64,000 bases of DNA from positions 25,447,151-25,511,150 of the forward strand of contig OW203765.1 in the NCBI GenBank assembly GCA_934045905.1, in the 5' to 3' direction. Made by a program: the position numbers and the translations under genes. The stretch is from Leuctra nigra. Its lineage: Eukaryota > Arthropoda > Insecta > Plecoptera > Leuctridae. Positions 33,957 through 44,624 of this stretch are shown one piece after another. The notes beneath the pieces were generated by a model. The model was given only the letters and a program-made list of their open reading frames with translations, had not been told where the DNA came from and did no database searches. Each line of letters opens with the position of its first letter. The first letter of the stretch is position 1.

Positions 33957-34850
33957 GTGATTTGTTGAAGTGAGAGTTGCACCTTTCGTACAAGTTCAAA
34001 TTATCTATTTTTAGCCAGGAAGCGTAGTGAGTATTAATATGCGTTTCATTCTTTTAGTAAGTACCTATATACCTAGCTATAGTATTGAATATTGATTCTT
34101 TAAAGTTGCATCTTCACTCATTGTTTACGAGGTGGATGGGATGAAAGAATCTCACCTATCAAGTTACTGATGGTACCACTATAGAAAACAAATAAATCTA
34201 AATAAAAAGGCTGATCTCTTGGATATTTATGATTTTTTTTTCAAAAAGTCTAAAATATTGGTAGGATGTATTCTGTCAATGGAACCTTTTTGTGTAGTAC
34301 ACTTGGTATGCGAGAGGTTTTGGATTGTTATGAGCACCTACTTGAGAAGTAAATTGAATTGATCAGTACAAGGAGAAATTACCTACCTATGTACTAAATA
34401 AATACCCTACCTATTTTTTATTTTTTTTATACTACTAGTACCTATTTTTGTAAAATGTTTACATTATATAGTATTGTGTTAAATTTTCCAGGCTTTGCCA
34501 GATTATCAATAAATACAGAATAATAATATGTACTACATTTATTTTGACACCTTTGTTTATCTTTCTTAAAATTTAGACCATTTTATCAGAATTTCACTAA
34601 AAAACCATTAAAAAATATATGATTTTGATGTCTGATGTGTGATAAATTCACCTTTTCCTGATATAGATACAGACTAGATATTTAATTGTGTTCATAAATA
34701 TTATGTCATATTAAATTGTTAAAACAATGTGAATAGTAATTGACAATTAAATAAATTAAATGAAATGAAAAAGGATCGAAGTTTAAATTTTCCCTCCCGT
34801 CCCCGTCAGCAGCAACGCCTTCTAATTATAGGGGCAAAATGTTATGAGTG
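33957..34850. other. Spacer between the two NTH1 genes
   Basis: About 1.17 kb of AT-rich DNA separates the NTH1 stop from the paralogue ATG. A plausible AATAAA (about 34200) follows the stop. No ORF or transposon end was seen. Confidence 0.4.
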
Positions 34851-34876
34851 TGAGAGAGAAAGAGAGAGAGAGAGAG
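34851..34876. repeat. (GA)n tract
   Basis: A GAGA tract lies 20 bp upstream of a TATA-like motif in front of the NTH1 paralogue. In insects, GAGA tracts are common in promoter regions. Confidence 0.75.
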
Positions 34877-34895
34877 TTACCAACAGTCGGCGGTG

Positions 34896-34901
34896 TATAA
34901 A
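34896..34901 (+). promoter_or_regulatory. TATA-like box upstream of the NTH1 paralogue
   Basis: TATAAA lies about 225 bp before the ATG at 35124, between the GA tract and a short ATG-poor leader. It would give the paralogue its own promoter. This is inference from position only. Confidence 0.35.
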
Positions 34902-35123
34902 TGGCCGCCGAGTGACAGATTTCTAATTTTGAGACGCATTCATTTTCCTTCAATTTCCGTACATTTGGGTCATACATCTTTAAACCATTTTAAGGATGAA
35001 AATGTGTTTCAGTTACTATGATATTAAATAAAATATTCTTTTAGGATGAACCTCTCGTAGAGCTGTGAGTCATTTTAGAGGGTGTTCAACAGGGCTAGTG
35101 TCATCTCGATTTCACTAGCTAGC

Positions 35124-38100
35124 ATGGACGGCATAGCAACTAGAGATGCTACGAAAAGGACTCATGTGAAAGTAGAAGTAGACTCGAATGTGAAACCCGT
35201 GAACAAATCTACTAGGCCTAATACACGATTATCCAAATCGACTTCCAATGATACTACACTCGAAACAGCCAAATGGGAACCTGAAAATTGGACCACGGTT
35301 CTCAATAACATTCGGGAGGAACACATGAAGCCTGTTAGCGGACAGTCTCCTTGCAATTTGTGCATTGATGGATATGTTTCACCACAGGTCAGTGTAATCT
35401 TCAATGAAATGTTGTACCACCAAATAATAAAAACATCTAACAAATTTCGTTATTAAAACATTATTTTATTTTATAATTTCAGGTCTTACGATATCAAGCT
35501 CTCGTGTCTCAGGTTCTGAAAAAAGCCTCCGAAGATTCATCTGTTGATTCAGCTATGCGGCGCCTTCGTAAACATGGTCTCACTATTCCAAACATAGTTA
35601 ATACGGACGAGAAATTGATCTTGAAACTGATCTATCCACTGATGTCATGGAAAGTACGTTGACCTTTGTTTCTTGATTAATTTATCAGTTGTTTGTTTTA
35701 TTGGCATTCTTCATGAAGTTTTTTGTGGTTCATATTCTAAGGGAAGATTGATTCTATTTGTCTAAAGAACTTTTGTTGGTAAATCCAGTGATCGTTATTG
35801 GAAAATACTTGATTTGACAGCTAATTTAGAATCAATATACACTCATTCTGCTCTGTATTTTGCCAGACCTACAACTTGCACCTGCATAATATGACTAATG
35901 CAATTTAATTTTAATTGAATTTTAATTTTGGCTTCAATCTCTGCCTTACCTAAGTACCTACCTATTTGTGCCATGCAGATATTTTTTTTTGCACTTTGAA
36001 TGTTAAAACTACTCGCAGTGCTTGTTTTGCATTAAATGGCTTCCTCAACTTTCAATTAAAATGTTAATAAGCTGAGACCTAATAATTAGGGTTGGGATTC
36101 GATTTGAATTGCTAAATCAATGTCTAAGTGAAAATTTCAACATCAAATCGAACTAATTTTGACATCGTAACAATAGGCCACATTGAAATAATTACGGCGA
36201 AATTTGGCAACACTGCATTTGCGCCTGACCAAGGCCATGTTCCTAGCCCGAGAGATGTCCCTCTCACACCCCCCTCGCTGCAACAAATGACAAGGAAATT
36301 ATTGACTCAAAGTATTTTTTCATTTAAAATAACCAATGAACCAGTAGAACAATAAATGAAAAAAATTCATCACAAATCCAGTTAAAAATTCGTGGTTTCA
36401 TTAGACTTGTTGCCGGAATATATCCCGCGAAGCATATCATTGTCTGCATTCAACAACCTTTAGCAATGTTGCCCGTAATGTTCACCTCAAATCCAAATCT
36501 CAAATGCACTTCCTCTTCACGCGGGATTGTTATTTTTTTGGTGGAAACATTCTTTCACTAGGGAATATAAACAACACGCGCTGAATGACTCATATTAGAC
36601 AATTCTGACCAACCCACCCTCAACTGCACACGCGGTATGCAGGAAGGGCGGAAGCAGGCCACTCAGCTGTTCTTGAGGGGTACGCGGCACTGTTGCCAGC
36701 TCTACAATACTGCGCTCTAATTCTCGGATTTTTAAAACGACGTCAAACGATTAATTGATTAAACAATTCCAATCGATGTCGAATCGAAACTCAATATTTC
36801 ATTTGACATTGTCATCGATGTCTAGTCCCAACCCTATTAATAATATATCAATGGACCAACGGATTTTTTTAAAACTCATAGGTTCTCTACATGATCTTTT
36901 GAACCTTCAGGCTCACTTATAAAAATAACTAGGAAAACGCTCATTGTAACGCGTTGATAAGCGAGCACTGATACGTGTTGCAAATTATTGACCCCTGTCT
37001 AACAACCTTTTTCTTAATGGTGGGGGCTGACTGGTCATTAGTGGAGGGGTGGAGTAGACAGGATCGGACTTGGGTAATAAACTCAGCAGGGTGTCGCACA
37101 CAAATAGGCAATAAATAAAAATAATCAACTTTTTGATTTGAATATGCTGAAAAAACATTCCAGGGCGAAATTAGAATGATATTAGTGTATGTTCAAAATT
37201 TCAACTCGATTGGTCAATCGGTGCGGAAAATATGGCGCGAACAAAAAAAAACACACAGAGAAAGAGGCATAAGAGTCCCGTAGTAACGCTCGCTACGCTC
37301 GCTTAATTAGGCTTATTCTTTCAAACATTCAAAAACTGAATTCGTTCCTTGGATTACGAGCGTTTCAACACCTTGTAATGTAAGGCAGTTAAATTTGATA
37401 ATAATCATACTCTCGGTTCTAAAAGTTGGGCCAGGGAATGTCTACTAAGGAACAGTTACTATGACCTGCAGTGCGATTGTATAACTTTCTTAGCCGAGAT
37501 AATGGATCGTTATCTATACCAATTGATGAAAGTAAACTATTAATATCATTGTTAATCATTTAAATTGTGCAAAAGCTATGAGGATATGAAATATAATCAC
37601 ATTATTTATCTTAGGAAGTCGACTTCACGCACTTTGAATTGCTTTACCTTCTGATAGGCTAAATTACTTTCATCAATTGGTATCGATAACGATCCATTAT
37701 CTCGGCTAAGAAGTTATACAATCGCACTGCTGGGACTCCAAAGCTAGCTGGCCAGACTTGACTCTGCCTCTTCTTTCCCACTTTCTTATATCACTTCCCC
37801 CTTCCCGCCACCTCTCACCCTCCACTCCTCCAGTCTCTCTTACACATCCTTTGCTACCACTTATATCGCTACTTGCAGCTTCCAACTGCGGCTGCCTTCT
37901 CTCCTGTTGTTTAATGGAAATCGTCCTCTTCATCTTCTTACTTCAGGGGTAGAAAACTGTTTGAAATTGTGTATAAACCTAATAAATTTTCTTGTCGAAC
38001 TAGTCTAAAGCGACGGACATCAAGAAGATGACTCATATTCTCTTTGACGAGCATCAAGGTGATCTTCCAAAAAGTCTGGAGAAGCTGATGAAGCTGCCTG

Positions 38101-39671
38101 GTGTGGAGCCTAAAACCGCATTGATATGTATGAACTTTTCACGAGAAAGCAATGGTAATTTTCACAAGTTTTTTAATTTTCACCTAGAGGTAGTAGGTCA
38201 TGGTTCTGCAAAGTGTTTACCTATTTGTTTTGTCTTCCCAATATCTCCAAGTCTCCAACAATGTGTTACCATGGGGATTTCTTTGTTGCCATGGCAATAT
38301 AGCAGATTGTGATGTCATTGTCAATTTTCCTGTTTTAAAATTGCAAGAAATATATAAGGGTACGTTTACAGCTCGACACGCCGAAGCGCCGACCTTGAAA
38401 AGATAAACATGGTTTATGTTTCAAGGTCGGCGCTCCGGCGCTTCGGCGTGTCCGAGCTGAGCCATCTGATTGGCTAGCGTCAAAGCGTCGAGCGCTTGTT
38501 GCCGAGCTGTAATCTTACCTTAAATCTTTGTAAATTAATTCCTTAAAAACTATTCATCTCACAACAAAAATAAAACCATGTGTTCAGCAACATCTCAAGT
38601 TTCATAAAATGAAATCTTATTTTAAGGAGACTTCCCTATTGTGTGATTATACCCACAACTAATTGCAACAGAAGGTTTCGGTACTTGAATCGATTCAGAA
38701 AAATTTCCTCTACAACATATCCAAAATCGCCCAAAATCGCTGTACGGAAAAAGGGTTTTAATTACTTTTGAAGTTAATTTCCCATGTTAATTCCATCTTG
38801 CAAAAAAAACTTTTTTCATGTAACTCCGATTTTGACGAAACTTGGCAGAATTGTTCGAGTAGATGGCAGAGTAGATGGGACGGTTCCAATTTTTCACAAT
38901 TCTTGCGATTCTCTATGAAAAGACGATTAAAAAAATTAAATATTCACTATCTAGTATCTAGTACATAGAGCACATCAGTAGGTACATGAAAGATGTCACA
39001 GCTGAGTGCTGACTGACCAAAATCTCACTGGTGTACAGATGCATTCAGTATATTATTAGTAATCACTAAATCAATATCATTCTTGATGTGTATTATTTTA
39101 TTTTTCATTTTATTTCATAACATTTCTGTATTTCTTTTCAGTTGTCAATATCTACCTAACACTACCTTATTTATATTATCTTTTATTTTAAAAAAGCCTC
39201 ACACAGGCTTCTTTCTTTCTTTCACAGGCACATTTTCTTGCTGAAAATGTAGCAAGAAACTGGCACGAAAATTTAAAGAATCGGAATGTGGCTTTAAAAG
39301 TGAAGAATCACTAGGGAATCGTCCCATCCCTAGTTTCTAGTCATGCATCTAGAAGCAGTCATTAATGACTCATTAGTCATGATTTGCTACAATTTCCAAA
39401 TTGAACAAAATGTCATCTTCTGTTAGATCTGAGCGGTCCTGCTGCGCTGGTTGCGAACCGCCTCGGCTGGGTGCGCGAGCAGACGAAGACGGTGCTGGAA
39501 ACATCCGAGGCGCTCGACTCGTGGCTGCCGCCTGAGCTCAAGGAGGAGGTCTATCATCTCCTTGCCGAGTACAGCACTCTCAAGTGCACGGTCAACCATC
39601 CGGCCTGCGTCAAGTGCCCCAACATGACCATGTGTCCATTTTATGCCGACCATAAGACTCTCAATCCTTAA
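35124..39671 (+). CDS. NTH1-like tandem paralogue, active site altered
   Basis: This is a second endonuclease-III-fold gene of about 276 residues, exons 35124-35387, 35483-35653, 38004-38154 and 39427-39671. All three introns interrupt the protein at the same positions and phases as in NTH1, and exon 2 is the same length (171 bp), so it arose by DNA-level tandem duplication. Retained: KWEPENW, LRYQALVSQVL, LIYP..SWK, the hairpin lysine (LPGVEPKTA), NRLGWV, and all four [4Fe-4S] cysteines (C-x6-C-x2-C-x5-C). Changed: the SSQTKDQ motif with the gap-probing Gln becomes KKASEDSS; the hairpin glycine becomes Glu; VDTHVHRI becomes LSGPAALV, so the catalytic Asp is lost; and GFGQQTC becomes EYSTLKC. 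The N-terminus is short. No frame break or bad splice site was seen. It is probably an Fe-S DNA-binding pseudoenzyme or an enzyme with a new chemistry. A decaying copy is the alternative. Confidence 0.88.
36087..36836. mobile_element. Non-autonomous hAT-like element, TSD (C/T)TAATAAT
   Basis: The 750-bp element has ends TAGGGTTGGGA and complement. The flanking octamers CTAATAAT (36079-36086) and TTAATAAT (36837-36844) differ by one base. ATCGAATCGA-type repeats lie near both ends. It is in intron 2 of the NTH1 paralogue. Confidence 0.8.
36880..37320. repeat. Dispersed repeat related to 7930 and 51380
   Basis: The core AAACGCTCATTGTAACGCGT with GATAAGCGAGCACTGATACG matches blocks at 7930 and 51380. 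It ends with GTAACGCTCGCTACGCTCGC. No defined termini. Confidence 0.45.
37468..37730. mobile_element. 263-bp palindromic MITE
   Basis: Inverted arms of about 75 bp begin GCAGTGCGATTGTATAACTT and run through GCCGAGATAATGGATCGTTA. The AT-rich loop is short. It is in intron 2 of the NTH1 paralogue. Confidence 0.8.
38356..38521. mobile_element. MITE with AAGGTACGTTTACAGCT ends, copy 3
   Basis: The left end is AAGGGTACGTTTACAGCT and the right end AGCTGTAATCTTACCTT. The interior is a GCCGAAGCGCCGACCTTGAA palindrome. It is in intron 3 of the NTH1 paralogue, parallel to copy 2 in intron 3 of NTH1, but the interiors differ, so the two insertions look independent. Confidence 0.72.
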
Positions 39672-40615
39672 ATCTCCTCCCACCCACCCCCTGCGTTTCG
39701 GGTCATCTTCAGCCGTTGAGAGGTGGTCGTAAACGGTAGTTTTACTACCATGTCGTGTTTCTTTATTTGATTTGACAAACCTAAAAACAAAACTTGTGCC
39801 ACACATAATCTATGTATTGAGATTATTTGTGTTACGATAGCTTTATTAGTTACCACGTTATTTTATATTTCAAATTAGTTCGATTCTGGTACGCATATGA
39901 TGCCTTCAATCCACAAATCAAATATCATGCAGCAAATTTGGAGCTGAAATTCGTTTAGCTTTTAGGCAAAGAACCGCGATTTCCCAATTTTTCTCAAAAT
40001 GGATCTCATGCTTGACTACAATACAATGTCTTGATCTATAAAATACCTAGCTGTAACCATACAATGTGCAACGGACAGGCCAATGATTGTCGATACATCA
40101 AATTCTTAAACATTTCATTTATTCATTCATTCTACATCACTTGACTATTTTCTAGCTCACCACATGCTAAAATTAGGTAAAATATAATATTGTAATTTAC
40201 CGGTCGTTCTTGAGCTTTACAAGATAATTATTTTATTACGGCATTTCTTTATGTTAAATATATAATTTCTCGTCATTCAAGCTAATTTGAATACTCTTCA
40301 CAGTTTGAGCAAACTCAATTCTCACGCAACTGTAACCTCGTAGCATATGTTTTTAGTACATTTTTTTTGTTATTTTGTTGAATTGCCAAAAAAATATTAA
40401 CCATAAATGAGAAATTATGAAAATGAATTATATAAAATAGGTATCTATTATTATAATTTTAGTTACGAATTGTACAGTATTCGGTGTACCGAGTGAAGCT
40501 AAGCAAAATGAACCATGATATAGGTATGATCTAGACTAAAATTAATAAAATAAAAACGGTTTGTAATCAATGGATTTTCTTATAGCAGTTGATTTAGTAT
40601 TCTACCCACAATTTT
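39672..40615. other. AT-rich convergent 3' region
   Basis: The NTH1 paralogue (+) and NOL12-like gene (-) end toward each other here. AATAAA on the plus strand (about 40540) and its complement (about 40229) are candidate polyadenylation signals for the two genes. No coding exon was seen. Confidence 0.45.
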
Positions 40616-43600
40616 TCAATCCATCATTCCACGAGATCTTCCTCGGCCACCCTTCCCCTTTTCTCGGATTTTAATGCGTTGACTTTTCAACTTTGATGAT
40701 TTTTTCCTCATTTTACGTTGTTCTATTTTGTTTTTTGTTTGAAACGCTTTACTTTTCTGTACTGTTTTTGTAGCTTGCTTCTTCACAATCTTCTTGATGT
40801 CCTTCCTAGACTTCAATTCCATTCCTTGTACCTCTTCTTCATCATTTGAGCCATCGTCGCATTCCTTCTTCGTCTCCTCGTATTGTACCTGTATGGAAGC
40901 AAGTGAGAAGTCACAATCTTGAAACAGTCACCATGATAGCTTGCAATTTTACTATTGCCATCGGACATCTGGCAAGGCAAATCAAATCATATCTGGACTC
41001 TGGAGTTGTAATAGTGGATTCCCCTGAGAAATATGTTTTATTGTTTGTTTTCATTGATTTTTTTGATTTTATCTTTTAATTTTCATTTAATGGACCAATG
41101 GTGATGGGAGGAGTCAATGTAGTTATCTTTACTCACACTAGAGCAGAACTGTCCAGTGTGGGAGAGGTAGCCAATTAAACGTGTGAGTGAAAGACAGTTG
41201 AATTTCAAGGTGGATCAATTTGCTTTCCATTAGCATTAGCTAATTAGCTGTCACAGCCTTCTTGACGGTCACGACCCACATCCTTCTGTCATCTGTTTTA
41301 TTTGTGATGTCACATAGCAAGATAATGACTAGTGGTCCATTGCCACCCAGCAATTCTAATAATTTAATAATAATTTAATTGCCATTAGTAGAATGTAGGG
41401 CATTAGTCGGGATGTTTAGGACCTATGAAACATCCAAAATGGCAGGCTAGTACCTTAAAACTATTAAAAAAGGACCATAAAATCCCGAGAAAGGACCAAT
41501 GAAATGTTGGTCTTGGTAATTTTCGTCAACATATTAATATGTATTTGATTTATTGGTTTAGGAGTTGAATTTGGAGTAAGATATTAAAATTAACAAATTA
41601 TTGTATGAATGTGTCAAGTATTGAATTGTTGGTCATCCAAGTGGAGGATGGAAATTTTGTGAAGACAACACTTTTATTTGTTACTTGAAACAAATATTTG
41701 ATATTATTTTCTCCAATAATTTAAAAAAGAACAATAGGACCTTAAAATATGTAGTATGAAAAGGACTGAATGCACAAAAAATTGAGAAAAGGTCATTTCA
41801 GGCAAAATAGAACTCTTATTTTTGAAATCAGGAACATGAAACTATATATATGTATCATTTTTAGATGTGTCTGAACAAAACATTACAAAAAAGGATAATG
41901 TCCTAAACATCCTAGCCCTAGTCATTAGGTACAGATATTTTCATTCCAGAATAGGTATTAAAAAAACTACCACAAACTGCCACAAGCTACAACTTTATAC
42001 ACATCATCCCGAGGACGTGTAGCTTGTGGGAGTTTGCTGTGGGTTTTGTCAGGGTAAACAAAAAGACATATTGTTTTAGGTAGGTACTACACACCGTGTA
42101 GAGAACAGCTTACTTCAACTACTAAATTTAAGGTGACAGCAGATGAATGCTTTACCATGGAAACACTTGAATACGAATTACGGGCGGAACTCGCAGAAGG
42201 AAATGCTATGGAATGCACCCCCGGACGAGAATACAGAACGGATACTAGCGCCAGTGTACGATTTGGCAGTTATCAGAACTGTTTTATCACTAGATCCAGT
42301 ACATCATCTCTCTTCATTAATTGATAGTCAAGTAAAATAAAATCTTTGATCTAAATGTCAGATGCATGTTATCTTAGGTTATTGGGCAGTTAATTCATTT
42401 AAAAAGAGAATGAAAACACTCGAGAACGGGGAATTTCATTAAGGATGTTTTATTTATTATTGAAGGAGTTGATTTAAAAGTGAATCCTTGTTTGCCCATG
42501 GGTTTGTATCTACCGAGGTAAGATTCAAAACAAATCTAGTTTGTACTTCTATCAAAACGCAGCGCTAGTATCCGTTCTGTACGATCCATAGACCTTGACT
42601 TGACCTTGACATTCCATTCTACAGACCTGGTCTGAGTTTAACATTGCAGCAGATTTCACGTTTGAAGCCCTGCTGCCGTCACCTTAAATTTAGTAGTGTG
42701 AAGTAAGCTGTTCTCTACACAGTGCTACCTACTATATTATATTTTCAAGTTTAGAAGTCTGATCAAGGGGACCTACCTTGTTTTCCCCAATCCAGTTGTT
42801 TTTCTCTGCAAGGTCACTCGTGGAAAGTTCAGTAATTGTAACACTGTGATTCGTTAAGTTGTGTTCTTCAGACAACAGATTTTCTACTTCTGGTACAGGC
42901 TGATAGGAAACAACAAGCTTCTTGTATGTTTCACGTGCCTAGAAAGAAAGGACGTTAACACAATTAATTAAACCGACACGGTACAAACAGAGACACTGTA
43001 AACCTTCATTTAACATGACAAGATTTTTGATTCTGTAACTGCGAAGTCGACGTACATTCCACCAACACTGGTAGGTATGAGTTGCAGAATCAGCAGCCAG
43101 GCCACATCATCTGTGGTAAATTTACATTAAGGTCATACCAGTACCTACCTTAAAGCAACATTACACAGTAGGTAGGTAGCCTAGGTGCTAGGTACTACCT
43201 ACAGTTCGTTTTTCCTAGTTTGAACTCTCTACAGACCGAGACACCGTCAGTTGTTCTGTTAGGCCGAGAAAGACAACATTGCAAGGTGAGCGCGCAATGA
43301 AGTCATTCCCGGCCTAGCAGAACAACTGACTGTGCCTCCATCTGGTGAGAGTTCATACAGTAAAAAAACAGACTGTACTACCTATTATACTTACCTGTTG
43401 ACATCACGTAGCATACCTAGAAGGAATTGAAGGAAGCAAATACCTAATTGATTCTGCATTGTTACCGAACTCACCTCTTTTCGCAACTTTCTTCGTTCTT
43501 CTAGTATTTGTTCTTTTAATTCTTCCTGTGCCTTTTTTTGCCGGTGTACTTTTCTTTTGTGAAACCCAGTCAAAAACTGCCTGTGATTGAAACACATTTT

Positions 43601-43798
43601 GAGGTTAGGTGGAGTATAAAGACTTCAAAATCATTGGAAACCCTGTTAGCCTAGGGATCCAACCAGAGTAATCTTAGCGCATACTTACTTTCTCGCTTCT
43701 GGATCAAACACTAGATTTAATTTAGTTTTCTTATTAATACGCCTTTTTGGATGAAAGGCTTTCCCGACCATATGCGACTCTTCCATGTCGTCCTCCAT
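40616..43798 (-). CDS. NOL12: NOL12/viriato-like nucleolar RNA-binding protein (4 exons)
   Basis: This is a small, basic nucleolar protein of the NOL12 (Nop25, yeast Rrp17, fly viriato) family, which acts in pre-rRNA processing and nucleolar integrity. Minus-strand exons are 43798-43689, 43580-43475, 42938-42777 and 40888-40616, all with consistent phase, giving about 216 residues (the vertebrate protein is about 213). Exon 1 begins MEDDMEESHMVGKAFHPKRR and ends VFDPEARK. Exon 2 carries the family signature FLTGFHKRKVHRQKKAQEEL and the coiled, charged QILEERRKLRKE. Exon 3 has the EHNLTNHSVTITELS segment matching the family's NHTVTVTTIS block. Exon 4 is acidic and then Lys/Arg-rich, with the terminal RGRSRGMMD. 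Intron 3 (1.9 kb) hosts foldback transposons at 41397-41920 and 42080-42733. The gene is divergent from BTAF1 with 826 bp between start codons. Confidence 0.9.
41397..41920. mobile_element. Probable DNA transposon remnant with GGATGTTTAGGAC ends
   Basis: TAGGGC..GGGATGTTTAGGAC at the left mirrors GTCCTAAACATCC..GCCCTA at the right. Flanking duplications are not clear, so borders are approximate. It lies in NOL12 intron 3. Confidence 0.45.
41958..42046. repeat. Short inverted repeat ACAAACTGCCACAAGCTACA
   Basis: CCACAAACTGCCACAAGCTAC mirrors GTAGCTTGTGGGAGTTTGCT.. across a 30-base loop. It is a small MITE-like hairpin next to the larger element at 42080. Confidence 0.55.
42080..42733. mobile_element. 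654-bp foldback element in NOL12 intron
   Basis: Terminal arms of about 62 bp (42080-42142, 42670-42733) contain GTAGAGAACAGCTTACTTCA and TAAATTTAAGGTGACAGCAG and complements. An inner pair, ACAGAACGGATACTAGCGC and its complement, makes a second palindrome. The ORF at 42133-42324 lies across the left arm and is not a gene. Confidence 0.75.
43221..43355. mobile_element. 135-bp palindromic MITE
   Basis: TGAACTCTC..GTCAGTTGTTCTG..GGCC mirrors GGCC..CAGAACAACTGAC..GAGAGTTCA with a short middle. It is in NOL12 intron 2. Confidence 0.7.
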
Positions 43799-44624
43799 TG
43801 CTGCAAATTGTGCGTCTTTAAAATGTCAGAAGTACCAACATTGAAAATTGAATTTTTGTTTTACGCTATTTTTCAGCTAAGTCTTCAATCCTGAACGGTG
43901 ATTGGTGGAGAGCGTATTGTGATTCCATCATGGGGATGAATCCGACCAATCAGAGTCAAAGTAGTTGCATTAAATTCGGACTACACAGCAACATGGCTGT
44001 CAGTATAAATATAAGAGCGCTACGATGCCTTTCTCCTGGAAAAATAAGTTGCATTTATTCTGCGTGTGTATTTGTTTCAATCCAAAGACGTTTCAGTTTT
44101 TACCAGAAACCCCGTAGGCGTTCTTTAGAGTATTGTACAATATAACTAGCGTAAGTATTATTTATCGCCTGTTACCGTCCAATAACCTAAATTTGTTGAT
44201 TGTCCCCACTGCACAGTGCGATCACAACACATTATTATTAATTTCTCCTGCATGACTATAATTGTCCAATTGTGGTATTGATTATGTAATAAATTAGTTC
44301 TTCATTCTGATGTTATCAGTCATTCAATCCATGCACCAACTTATCCTTAATTCATGTGGACGTACCTACTGACGTCTGGGTCTAAAGGACAAGACCTGCC
44401 TAGTCCTAATTAACAAAACAAGTTTCTGGTCTTACCTCACCAACTTAACCTACTTCATCACGTCTCCATCTAACTTGTTATTTTACCCATATGGTAAAAT
44501 TAATGGAATGTTTCTTTAAAGTCAAATGAAATGTTAATGACTTGTCTATTTGTCAGATGGGGCAAACACACTGACTGGCTGATTGCCTAGTAGTGTAGTA
44601 GCTAGTCTGGTGAGCGCGGTAGAG
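43799..44624. promoter_or_regulatory. Divergent promoter region NOL12 / BTAF1
   Basis: This is the only DNA between the start codons of two head-to-head nuclear genes. Two CCAAT boxes in opposite orientation (ATTGG 43901-43905, CCAAT 43946-43950) lie about 100-150 bp upstream of the NOL12 start. A short ORF here (43930-44145) has no recognised domain. No TATA box stands out. Confidence 0.45.

Noticed and set aside
42133..42340. Small overlapping ORFs in NOL12 intron 3
   Set aside because: They lie across the arm of a foldback element, with no splice context or domain.
43930..44145. 71-codon ORF between NOL12 and BTAF1
   Set aside because: No domain, overlaps the CCAAT-containing promoter region and has no splice or initiation context.
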